A stretch of DNA of 64,000 nucleotides from Thecaphora thlaspeos (Eukaryota > Basidiomycota > Ustilaginomycetes > Urocystidales > Glomosporiaceae). Position numbers and translations under genes: made by a program. The DNA lies in assembly GCA_900291925.1 (NCBI GenBank), contig UWYS01000004.1, positions 744,001 to 808,000 of the forward strand, written 5' to 3'. Under the pieces are notes generated by a model. It was not told the origin of the DNA. It saw nothing but the letters and a program-made list of their open reading frames with translations, and ran no database searches. Below, in pieces: positions 50,862-62,130 of the stretch. How positions within the stretch are numbered: position 1 is the first letter of the stretch; each line of letters starts with the position of its first letter.

Positions 50862-51671
50862 GGCAGGCGAAGAGGTAGTCTGTGGCGGCTTTGGATGCGG
50901 TAGCGAAGTGGATAGAGCGAAAGGGAGGACTGCGAAGACGAAGGGGCGGTTGTTGGATGAGTAGGCATGGAAGGAAGGCAAAGAGCCGATTAAATACAGT
51001 CGCCAGCTGGCGGGCGGCGCTGCGGGGTGAGGGCAGAGCAACTTCGACCGGCAAAGGGCCCTCTGGGGCCGGATGTCCTGGCTCCCCTTTGCACCCGGCT
51101 GGGGTCAGGCTAGGCCTGCGCGCCTGCCTGCCTGCCAGCGTGAAAGAGGCGGCGGCCCCTTTCCTCCACCTCACGACTCATCGAGGCAGGTGCCGGTCCA
51201 GTAGCCCCCTTCCCTTTGCCGAGAGGCTGGTTCAGCCTTTGCTTTCGATCGGCAGCCATGACCCTCGCCGGCAGCGCAAGGCCGTGAAAAAAGGGACACG
51301 AACCACACCCGATTTGGATTAGTCCTGGATTGGGTTTTCCAATCGGGTCTCTAGGTACAAAAAGCGGTCAGTCTCCCGATCAAGGGCCCAACGCAAGTCG
51401 CGTCGCCCGCCGTCAGCGGAAAGGGTCAATGCTCTCTCGAGACAAAACTCTCACGGCTGCGATCTGGCAGGCTGTGGCGACCGTTGCTAGAGCGCAGGAC
51501 GGTTTGTGTGGACAATCGTTTCATATGGCCGAGATCAACGGAACGAAGCTAGAAGTACACGAGTAAAACGGGGTAAAAAGTGGAGGGAGGATACCAGGCG
51601 ATACAGGGCTAGCTACCAGTAGCAGCAATATGAGGGAGGCGATCGGTGCAAGGGCAAGGCGGCGGCACCGC
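50862..51671. promoter_or_regulatory. Thiolase promoter region / histone H3 3' region
   Basis: 810 bases between the thiolase start and the histone H3 stop, both on the minus strand. The half next to 50862 should be the thiolase promoter. No clear oleate-response-like element or TATA box was identified by eye. Confidence 0.5.
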
Positions 51672-52187
<516 letters not shown>

Positions 52188-53546
52188 TGTGTCTAGTAGA
52201 TAGAGGGCTCGGGTGGGTGATAGCGGGATGATGTGGTAGGGCAAGAGTGCTTGAAGAGCGCTTGAGTACTGTGGTGTGAATGGGATGAAGGAAAATGGAG
52301 AGGGAGAGGCCGAGCGGAGGCGACCCTTATATTCAGACGAGCCCCGGCTCAGGGTCCTGCCCGAGGGGACGGCGGCGTGGTGCAGCTGGCCCTTCCCTTC
52401 TCTTGCATGTCGCGCGTCCGCCCTTCACGGAAAGAACACCGGTGGGTGTGCTGGGCTGGGCGCGCTGACCCTTTGCTGCTGGCCGAAAGCGACGAGCGGG
52501 ATCACGGCTGGCCTGGCGCGTTGGCCGCCGGGCGGGGGCCAAAGACCTGAATTACGAGGGGCCCTTGGGGAAGCCTGCCGCCACAAAAATCCCGTTGTCG
52601 TCGTCACTCGCAGTCCGGCTTTTTTGGTCCAACTACCTCGCGCACTCCTCACTTTCGTGGGCCCAGGGACGCGCCCGGTCGCGACGTGGCGGAGAGAAGA
52701 CCCAGCCTGGTCTGCCGGGCGCCCAAAGGAACACGCCCTCTCGATATGCCGGGTGATGCATGTGACGGCGCAAGGGGGTGTGCTCCTCCAGCGACCAGTC
52801 TCCGGTCAGCCTCCCGCCAGAGAAAGCTTTAAAATATAATTGGCCCAATTCGCTCGAATAACGCCAGGCCGGGCTGGCTGCCGTCGCGCGAAAAAGAAGA
52901 AAAGGGGCTGCTGCCCTTCGAGGAAACGACGTTGCAGGGGGGGCGCGTCACGGAAAAAAAATAATCACGAGAGGACAAGGGATCCGCGAGGCAGCCCACC
53001 CTAAAAAAAATCACGGGCAGCCCAACGCGCCAACCTACCCGATATTTTCGAGGCAGTTTGCAGCCTCCTGTAATTTTTGACCCGCGATGGAAGCGGACGC
53101 CCGATCCTGCCGAGTCGAGTCGAGTCGACCGGCGGCGCGGTCCCCAGCGAAAGAACCGCGTCCCTCCGCAAGCGCGCCGGTGGGGCGGCATCAATCCCGG
53201 CCTCGGCGGCAAGTCGAATTCGCGTCAGAGACGCGAGAAGCACGGCGAGCTGGGCAGTCAGCCAGCCCGGCCAGCGAGCCAGCTGGAGACCAAACGGCCT
53301 CGGCTGCGCCATTCCACCCAGCCCGTCCGAGGGTCCACCGCTGCCCCGGCACCCCAGTCACAGCGCGCGCGCCCCGCCCCGCCTGGGCGATCCGACTTTG
53401 ATACAAATACCCTGGCTTCGTCCCGGTTCAAGCCTTTCTTTCCCTCATCTCACCCACTAGCCTTCCCTACTTCCTTCAAAGCCAACGCTTCAAGCACAAC
53501 ACTCCACCACCGCCACCCACCCCCCCCCAACACACAACACTGCACA
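52188..53546. promoter_or_regulatory. Shared divergent promoter region of histones H3 and H4
   Basis: 1.36 kb between divergent starts. For H3, TATAAG on the minus strand lies at 52326-52331. For H4, a TATA-like ATACAAATA lies at 53401-53409, at a similar distance (about 140 bases) from its ATG. Centrally, two A-tracts of eight are each followed by AATCACG (52963-52969 and 53009-53015), with a related GTCACG at 52947-52952. A GAGTC tandem (about 53110-53124) also occurs. The shared motifs are candidates for a co-regulatory element. Confidence 0.6.
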
Positions 53547-54031
<485 letters not shown>

Positions 54032-56761
54032 GCGGTACCGCGCTCCCCCAACCCTTACACACCGATTGGTCTCTCTCATTGCCGCCGCTGTACCCCGTAT
54101 CTGGCCCCACTATATCATTTCTCGTCTCTGTACTATTAGCTAGCTATCACCACACCTGGTTTTGACAGTCCACCTTTACGGGCTCAGTCGCCCGCATTGC
54201 AGGTCAATCAAACCCATCGGCATAACCCACAGGCTCGTGTCTGTTCTATTCTTGCTTCCGGATGTATGGGCTCTGCGCTTCCTCTGACTCCTTGTCATTC
54301 GGCCGATCGGCCACGAATGGGACCGTCTCTGATCATTTCACGACTTCATCGATGACGGACTCAGCCACCGGTTGTCGTCCTTTGGCCAGCGTCACTGCTA
54401 TCTGGCTAGCACCCTATCGAGTTCAACGTTTGGTCGACGGGGCGTCTAGAGAAGTCGGCCTTCGCATGCTCTCTGCACGATGAGTCGCGCCGTTGTTCAC
54501 CGGCCCCGCTGCTTGCCACATCTACTGGCGTTGACGCCGGACAGGGTGACGGCGGCCTTGGTTTGTTGGCACATGCGCAGCCAAGCACTCGAGTACGCAA
54601 CCTGGTTCCTCCGGCGCAAGGTGGCTTGTCTGCCCGCCGAAGGACGACCTGCCTGTTGCTGCAGTCGCCTCTCATATATCTGATGAAGCCGACAAACAGG
54701 GGCGATTCTGGGCCGACGAAGTAGGGTCGACGGTGATAAGGGCGCGCCGCGGCCACACGAACCCTGACCGCCCTTGCTGCGGATCCGCTACGACTTCGTG
54801 TGGCGGCGTGTGTCACAGAGGAGGTCACTCACATTGGTACTCAGCGTGTCGAGGCTTTCATGGCAGGCTGGCGCGATGAGGGAGTTCGTAGGACCGAGCT
54901 GGCCCCTCGTCCCTCTTGCACCGCCATCCTTGGCGTCTATCCATGCGAAATGCGCACGATGTCGCTTCGCAGCAGCGGGGTCAAGAAGCTGGCTCCTCTT
55001 AACTCAGCGACCCCCGTCGACGCTTGCTGCCTGGCGCACTGTAAGACGACAGCAGGCAGGACCAGGATGATCCAGGCAGTGAGCGTTCCGCAGCTCTCTT
55101 GCGACGGCGTCTGTGCCCCGCGCGCGCGGTCACCGTTGAACTCAGATCTCGTCCTGCACTGCCTCGCGCAAGGATGAGACTGAGATGGCGAGATCAGAGA
55201 GCACCCTAAGTGGATCTGTCTCGATCCTCTGTCGCAGTATGTGCGCGTGGTAACATGTGTAGGAGCTGACCTGATGGCCGAGGCGTCACAACAGAGGCGC
55301 TCGCCCTGACGATTACAACCGAACCGTCACAAACATACCCTGTAAGTCGACCGCATGATCGGCTTGTCCGACGACGACTACTGTACATACAAAACCTAGA
55401 TGCTCGATTAACTAGATGTAATAAAACAAGGTTGTCGGGGCGCCGTAAGAGAGGTAACTAGTTACAGTAACTCATGACTAATTAACTACATACAGAAGTT
55501 AACACCAGCGCCAAGCCCTTTCTTTCCGCTGCGTTGACCCTGGCTCGCCTGCTTCTTCGCTTGCTCTCTTGACACTCCGCATAGGCAGAACCGCCGCCCG
55601 CCGATCTTGCCTGCGAGGACGAACGAGCAGCGCGCGGGAGACGTTGGAGCTTGAAGGGACGCAGGCTAGGGAACTTGGTGGGCACAGCTTGGAGTTTCGC
55701 TCGATGACGGCGACGACGGCAACAACGACGGCGTCGGCTAGGCCGAAGTGAGCCTCTAAAGCAGAGACGGTGACACGACCATCGTGCGGAATCCTCTGTT
55801 CGCCCGCCGACGTTGGACTTCGGGGTTCTCCTTTGCCGCGCGCGCGCCGAGTCCGGGCTGCTCTTGGCAGGCGGATGGGAGCTGGGCAGGCGCCTCTTTT
55901 TCGTTGAACCGGCCCGGCCACATCCACAGGCCACATCGCATCGTCGAGTCGCTCGCCGGCCGGTTACAAAACTAATAAAATCATGAGCATGCAGCCGTGC
56001 CGGCGTAGTTGTGGGCGTAGTCAATCAAATGTTGTCCGCCGCGGTAGATCCGGCGGAAGCTGGACTGGCACTGAAGCTTCCAAACGGCCAAGGCGGTGTG
56101 ACGGGCAGCAGACACGGAGCAGGCGGGAAGAGGCTCCCGTCCGCCACCTCCGCCCTCGGCTGGTCGTGTGGAGAGGCGGCTGCAGGCGTTCCGCCAGAGG
56201 CCAGGGGCGAGCGGCGCAGCAGCCACGCTCAGAGGCAGGGGCTCTCCCTCTCTCCATGTCACACATCACACCCTATCCCCGCTGGCCAAGGAAGAAGACG
56301 TAGCCACGCCGACGACGACGGCGACAGCGATGACGCTTCTCTTGCCCGCGACACCGCCACCACCCTGTACTCCCCCTCTCTCTCTGCCCACCAGCACTGG
56401 ACGTTCCTTCTCGGTCTTCACCTTCCTTGCTCGCCGCACCACTTCGCTCTCCCCCACTCTTTTCTCTTTTTTCCTTAGTCCTCTGCCGTCGTTGCCCTCT
56501 GCCTCTTCCCTTTCCTCTTTCGCCTCGTCATCACCCCTCTTGACGTTCCTCTTTCCTCCTCATCACCCTGCTACTCCGCTCCTCTCGCTTCACCGGGAGC
56601 TACTCGTCACACTCACCTCCGTTCGAAGAGGACCCTCTGCACCGACAACAACCAACGCAAGGGTGAAGGCGCTGCGCGCCACTGCATCGAGGAACCTTTC
56701 GCTAGGCGTTCTCCTCGAAACATTGACAGCAGCACACGGCCCCTTCTCAAAGCACGCTACG
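54032..56761. other. Intergenic, 2.7 kb between H4 and the ADAM gene
   Basis: H4 3' end, then sequence without a supported gene. An AT-rich patch at about 55370-55500 contains the palindrome GTAACTAGTTAC (55454-55465) followed by further GTAAC copies. The last ~600 bases are an extremely pyrimidine-rich leader of the ADAM gene. The long frame running into that gene from 56168 is open but has no signal or domain before 56762. Confidence 0.5.
55454..55465. repeat. 12-bp perfect palindrome in AT-rich patch
   Basis: GTAACTAGTTAC, followed at once by AGTAACT, gives three GTTAC/GTAAC copies within about 20 bases. Confidence 0.8.
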
Positions 56762-59734
56762 ATGAAGCTCGCGCGATGCCTCCTTCTAGCAGCAGAGGCA
56801 GCCCTCCTAGTCTCGATGGCGCTTCTCGCCACCCTCGTCTCTGCACACTCAGAGAGGCCACGGCCGCTACATCGCATCTCGCATGCCTCGGACGTGCGGC
56901 TCGAGGTGGTCGAGCGCCAAGAGAGCGTAGTCTCTCGCCTCACCAACCACGCCAGACGCAGCTCGACCTCAGTTAGCCGCCCCAGGCGGCGTTCTCCGCA
57001 CTCAGTCGAGCCGACCGACGCTCTACGCCTCAGCCTGCGCGCCTTCTCGCAGCAATTTCACCTTCACCTAGAACCCAACAACGACCTGCTCCATCCCGAC
57101 GGTGCTGTCATCAACTACCACGCATATGACGAGGTGTCCGGGCTGAGTTACGTCTCGAGGACCGAGAGGCTGCGGAATAAGGACATCCGCGCCTACCACG
57201 GCGTCGTCGTACACTCCAGCCACACGGACCGCAGGCTGGTTGAGGACCGCGCCGGCGTCAAGCGCAACATCTACAACGACGACGACTGGGGCGTCGTCGG
57301 ACGGGCGTCGATCATCGTGCATGACGACGGCTCTGAGTCCGGAACCCCGAGGATCGAGGGCTCCTTCGACTGGCACGGTAACCAGCACACCATCGCTACC
57401 ACGCGCAACTACAATAGCAAGCGGAGTAAGGGTGATCCGACCGTCGAGCGGAGACACACCGAGGCTGGATCGCTGGTGGTCCATCGCGACTCAGACATCA
57501 TGACCGAGCGCGAGGTGCTCGAGGCCAGCGACCTCACTGAGTCCGTCCAGCGTCCGTCGAAGCTCGGCTGCAGCAGCGACGGCCTCAGCTACAACAACCA
57601 GAGCCACCTCATCCTCAGCGACCTCTACAACGACGACCTGAGTCGCTCGGCCTACTCGTTCTTTGCCAAGCCTACCCCGCCCAGGCTTGCTCGCCGGGAC
57701 TTGTTTGGCGGCGTCGCCGGCTTGTTTGGCCGCTCGCTGCCCGAGGAGCGGGCACACGGTCACGACCTGATCGGACGATCAGAAAACCCCGACCGACGGT
57801 ATGTGTACGAGTTTTCAGACTACCTCACGCCCGATGGCACGACTTTTGGCAGGCGCCAGACGACGGGCAACGACATCGGCAACAGCGGCAACGCGACCAA
57901 CTCGTATGAGGACGAGATCGGCTCGACGGCCGGCTGTCCCAGCAGGCCGCGGGTGGTCTACGTTGGCGTCGCCTCGGACTGCACCTACACCCAGAGGCTC
58001 GAGGGCGAGGAGGGTGCCCGCACCGAAATTCTCAACAACATGAACTCGGCCTCGAACCTCTACCGCTCGACTTTCAACATCTCGCTCGGCGTCGTTCAGC
58101 TCGACGTGCGCAACTCGACCTGCCCCTCGTCGGCGCCGTCCGACGCGCCCTGGAACATAGGCTGCGCGACAGGCGGGTCGATCGACGAGAGGCTGAGCGC
58201 CTTTTCGCAGTGGCGCGGCCAACAGGGAGCCAACGGCGTCGGCCTTTGGCACCTGATGACGACGTGCAACTCCGGCAGCGAGATCGGTGTAGCCTGGCTC
58301 GGCACTCTCTGCATGACCGATTCGTCCAACAGCGGGGGCCAGTACGTCAGCGGGACCGGCGTCAGCTCGATCACGGCACAGCAGTGGCAGGTCATGGCGC
58401 ACGAGATGGGCCACAACTTTGGCGCGATCCACGACTGCACCCAGGGCTGCAGCCTGACCAGGGGCTACGCGGTCGCCAATGGCGGCACGACCTGCTGCCC
58501 GCTCTCGACCACCACCTGCGATGCCGGCGGGGTCAACACCATGAACCCGTCATCGCAGGCCAACATCCAGGGCTTCAGCCAGTGCTCGATCGGCAACATC
58601 TGCTCGATGCTCGGGCGCGGGCTCAACACTTCGTGCGTCGAGACGCCCGGCCAGCGGACGACACTTAGCACCCAGCAATGCGGCAACGGGATCCTTGAGC
58701 CGGGCGAGGAGTGCGATGCCGGCCCCAACGGCTCCAACTGCTGCACGTCGCAGTGCAGGCTGACCTCGGGCGCCCAGTGCGACCCCGAGACGAGCGCCTG
58801 CTGCACCTCGCGGTGCAACTTTGCACCTTCGACCCAGGTCTGCCGTTCCGCTCTCGACTCGCGCTGCGACACCGCCGAGATGTGCAGCGGCACCTCGGCC
58901 GAATGCCCCGCCGACGTCAAGAAGGACGACAGCGCCTCGTGTGGCAGCGGGCTCTCGTGCGCCAACGGCCTGTGCACCTCGAGGGACCTGCAATGCCAGC
59001 AGGCGTCGACGGGCTCGATGAGCTTCTCGCAAGCCTGTTCGGCGTCGAACGCCGGCGGCTGTTCGCTGACCTGCCAGGATCTGTCGTCGGCCAATCGGTG
59101 CCTCATCCTCCAGCAGACATTCGTCGACGGTACGAGTTGCGGCAACGGCGGACGCTGCGAGGACGGCCAGTGCAAGGCGGGCTCGTGGCAGGACACCTTC
59201 AAAGGCTGGTACACTAATAACCTGCGCATCTCGATCCCCGTCACGATCGTCGTCGCCATCATCGTGCTGCTGCTCCTCTCTTGGATCATCAAGTGCTGCT
59301 GCGGCGGCTTCCGTCGCCGCAGCGGCAGCGGTAAGAAGCGGGGCAACCGAGCGAGCAATATCGCGGCCGCTGGCGCCCCCTACGCTGCCGCCGCTGCAAG
59401 CGTTCGCAACGGCAATCCCACCGCCGAGAGCGGTCCGTCAAGCGTCAACAGCAGCAATGTCCCAGTTGGCGCGGGCCCACCGCCGCCGCCGCCGGCACGC
59501 TACAGCTCTTCGGCGCCCGGACAGGGCGGCCGACGATCGACGCGACCGCCTTCACGGTCACAGTCGCACTGGGTCGACCCCTCGGCGTACAACGGCGCTG
59601 ATTATTCGTCCCACCCCAACAGCGGCGGCGGAGGCGGCGGCATGATGCAGGTTGCGCCGCAGTCGTACGCACCGCCGTCTGGCCCGCCGCCATCGAACAA
59701 TTACTACGAATCGTACGGCGGCGGAGGGCGTTAA
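56762..59734 (+). CDS. ADAM-family transmembrane metalloprotease with disintegrin-like domain
   Basis: A 990-residue type-I membrane protein, single exon. The signal peptide is MKLARCLLLAAEAALLVSMA through about residue 29, followed by a propeptide region (to about 390). The zinc protease domain has HEMGHNFGAIHD (His547, Glu548, His551, His557), the metzincin consensus, and a following Met in GVNTMNPSS (Met-turn). From about residue 640 a Cys-rich disintegrin-like domain begins: CGNGILEPGEECDAGPNGSN, CCTSRCNFAPSTQVCRS, CDTAEMCSGTSAECPADV. A membrane segment, ISIPVTIVVAIIVLLLLSWI (about 823-842), precedes a Gly/Pro/Ser-rich cytosolic tail with PPPPPPARYSS. Fungal ADAMs are sheddase-like; the substrate is unknown. 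I start at 56762 because the signal peptide begins there, although the frame is open from 56168. Confidence 0.95.
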   Translation: MKLARCLLLAAEAALLVSMALLATLVSAHSERPRPLHRISHASDVRLEVVERQESVVSRLTNHARRSSTSVSRPRRRSPHSVEPTDALRLSLRAFSQQFHLHLEPNNDLLHPDGAVINYHAYDEVSGLSYVSRTERLRNKDIRAYHGVVVHSSHTDRRLVEDRAGVKRNIYNDDDWGVVGRASIIVHDDGSESGTPRIEGSFDWHGNQHTIATTRNYNSKRSKGDPTVERRHTEAGSLVVHRDSDIMTEREVLEASDLTESVQRPSKLGCSSDGLSYNNQSHLILSDLYNDDLSRSAYSFFAKPTPPRLARRDLFGGVAGLFGRSLPEERAHGHDLIGRSENPDRRYVYEFSDYLTPDGTTFGRRQTTGNDIGNSGNATNSYEDEIGSTAGCPSRPRVVYVGVASDCTYTQRLEGEEGARTEILNNMNSASNLYRSTFNISLGVVQLDVRNSTCPSSAPSDAPWNIGCATGGSIDERLSAFSQWRGQQGANGVGLWHLMTTCNSGSEIGVAWLGTLCMTDSSNSGGQYVSGTGVSSITAQQWQVMAHEMGHNFGAIHDCTQGCSLTRGYAVANGGTTCCPLSTTTCDAGGVNTMNPSSQANIQGFSQCSIGNICSMLGRGLNTSCVETPGQRTTLSTQQCGNGILEPGEECDAGPNGSNCCTSQCRLTSGAQCDPETSACCTSRCNFAPSTQVCRSALDSRCDTAEMCSGTSAECPADVKKDDSASCGSGLSCANGLCTSRDLQCQQASTGSMSFSQACSASNAGGCSLTCQDLSSANRCLILQQTFVDGTSCGNGGRCEDGQCKAGSWQDTFKGWYTNNLRISIPVTIVVAIIVLLLLSWIIKCCCGGFRRRSGSGKKRGNRASNIAAAGAPYAAAAASVRNGNPTAESGPSSVNSSNVPVGAGPPPPPPARYSSSAPGQGGRRSTRPPSRSQSHWVDPSAYNGADYSSHPNSGGGGGGMMQVAPQSYAPPSGPPPSNNYYESYGGGGR

Positions 59735-61975
59735 AGACGGGCGGCATATAGCAACAACGTCTTAACCGCGCGATGCCAATTTCTCCTCGTGCTGCGGCAC
59801 CAAACGCCCTCCTGCATCAACAGACAACTCGCCCTGGCTCTCTTCGGTCCGCAAAGCAACAGAGATGGCGCCACGCGAGCCTTCGCCTGTAATTGTACAT
59901 ACTCACCCAACGCTTTGCTGTTCCCGTTAGATATTACCCGCAAAACCGCCAAGCAGTTTGTTTTCTCCTGCTAAATAGTAGCGCAGCCTTGATCTCTTCC
60001 TCTCGCTCTCTCTTCAGCAATGTTTCCCGACTCGTTCTCTCTCTCTCTCTCTCTCTCTCGATATTTGTCTATACATGTCCGTCTCTCTTGCACGCGACCT
60101 CGTCTCGCCCCATCTGCTTCCGTTATCTTCCGTGTACTATACCATGGAGCGTCAATGCAACAACTCAAGCGATGATGGAAGAAAGGAGATCGATACGGTG
60201 GACGAGAGACGCCAGAAGCAACGCTGTCGGTGGTGCTCTGGCTGCTGATGTGGCGCACGTGCCCGTCTTTGCGCACGCTCCAGCCGAACAAGAAAGAAAA
60301 AAAGAAAAAGAAAAAAGGGGGAGGACCTCAACGGCCAAGCCGAGCCACGAGCCGGGCAGCCCGGCCCGGCCTTTAGCGCCGCCGCGACGCCTCGCCGACC
60401 CTTCTCTCACCGCAGCAAGTGAGAAACCCGTCTCCGACTGCTACTGTACGGTATGCGGTGTCAATGTGTCACGACTACAGAAAGCCAACCTAAAAAGGAT
60501 AAGAACCTCAACGCAGAAAAAAATCTTAATAATATGTGGCAGCCGCCGCCGACGGCGAGAGCCCTTTTGGCAACGACTCTCGGCGAGGTAATATCTAAAA
60601 CGCACGGCGGCACCGGGCGCCTTGGCTGTGCAGAGCCGCGTCGCGCACGAACTCAAGGACAGGACACGGCCCCCTCGCTCGACGGCTCGCCCGTCCCCAT
60701 CGTGGCCTTGGCCTAAGCCTCAAAGGTCGGTCACGACATATTGAAGATAGCGCACCTTCATGACGGTCGATCGCTGAGAGTAGCTGGGGCGGCGTTCGGG
60801 GTTGACGTCGATTGTGTTTGACCCTTTCCACGAACTCTACGGTCATGCATGGCCTTCGAAGCGGAAGAGAGGAAGGGCAAGGAGAAGGGCGCACGTTTTG
60901 CCCCTCTTTTCACCGGGTACTGTAGAGGGGCTGAGCGCTTTGAGAATGGCAGGCCCACGGCCACGGGGCGGCGCAAGAGGGGAAAAAAAGCGAAAGGGTC
61001 ATTTGAAATGAAAGCTCGCGCCACGCTCTTTCCTCTTTTCCTGCCCGCCCTGCCCAACGCGACGCTGCGCCTCTTTCGGTCGGTGTTGAAGCTTTTCGAC
61101 CCTCATCCTCGTTCTCCCCCTTCACGTCACCATATCCTCGCCATCCCTCCGGTCGTTGTCGTCGTCGTCGTCATCATCATCCCCATTGTCGCCGCTGCAG
61201 CCACCCGTGACTCCATTCACGACAATCTGTCTGCGCCGTACTCTCCACCTCGTCACCCATCGAGTGGCTACCACGAACTCGCCCTCGTCCCGCGTCCGCC
61301 GCCTCGAGTCCAGGGCCCACCCCTCCGCACACTGAAAGACGACCAGTTGTGTGGTATCCGCTCGAGTGCCATACCGCCGTCCCGCCGCATCGCCGCATCG
61401 ACACCCGACCGTTGCCGGTCTCCTGTTTACCAGTATCGCTATCATATCGCCACACTACCCGGTCATCCCCGGCACATCCGACGCGCACCACCCTCGTCGT
61501 CACAAGGCCACCCGTTCCCTGTGCCCTGTCCAACCCAAACGGCCCCGCCAAATCTTGATCCTTTCACCTCTTTTAGCGACTGCCTTTCTCTCCAGCTCCA
61601 TTTAAGCTCGCCGCCGCTGCGCAAGCCGTGCCTGGCGACAGCGCTCGAGTGCCCAGGAGCTAGCTGGCTCACGCAGCCTGCTTTTGACGTCCGCTACCGA
61701 TTCTAGATCCTCGTGCCGTCTGGTCCTGGCCAATCGCCAGCTTCCGTGAAGACTCAAGAGCAGCAGCAGCAACAGCAGCAGCAGCAACAGGATACCTCTC
61801 GTCATCACCTAGGGCTCCTCCAGTCACCGACGCCTTACTTAGCATTACCAGCACCACCAGCATTCAATATCCCGTCAGCGCCAACAATTGTCACGAATCA
61901 GCCACATTGTCCATCCCAAGAGCTACCATCCCTTCCGCCTTCACGAGCTCGACAGCAACGCTTCCCATCCAATAG
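59735..61975. other. Intergenic and 5' leader region of the cyclin gene
   Basis: About 2.2 kb without a supported protein gene. It contains a CT-rich microsatellite (about 60037-60060), an A/G-rich block near 60287-60320 and a CAG/CAA array at about 61760-61790. The plus-strand frame 60849-61706 is open but low-complexity. The distal part appears to be the transcribed leader, because a consensus intron follows it. Confidence 0.5.
61760..61790. repeat. CAG/CAA-type trinucleotide repeat in probable 5' leader
   Basis: About ten CAG/CAA units in a row, just upstream of the inferred leader intron of the cyclin gene. Confidence 0.85.
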
Positions 61976-62127
61976 GTGAGTAGCGCCGCCCCGTCAAAAC
62001 CACCGCCGTCCGACTGCCCTGCCTCATCCTCGTCCCGTACAAGGCCACCATTTGCTCGTTGCTGAGATCTCTCTTTGTCTCCTACGTCTCTGAATTCCTC
62101 TGCACAACCCTTGACTCGTCTCCGCAG
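61976..62127 (+). other. Probable 5'-UTR intron of the PHO80-like cyclin gene
   Basis: A consensus GTGAGT donor after CCAATAG at 61975 and a pyrimidine-rich TCTCCGCAG acceptor ending at 62127, three bases before the ATG, outline a leader intron of 152 nt. It has no coding effect. Confidence 0.55.
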
Positions 62128-62130
62128 ATC

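Noticed and set aside
56168..56761. N-terminal extension of the ADAM protein from 56168
   Set aside because: The signal peptide begins at 56762 and the preceding 198 codons are Ser/Pro/Leu-rich translation of a pyrimidine-rich leader.
60849..61706. 285-codon plus-strand frame upstream of the cyclin gene
   Set aside because: Low-complexity, no domain, and it lies in what appears to be promoter and leader sequence before a consensus 5'-UTR intron.
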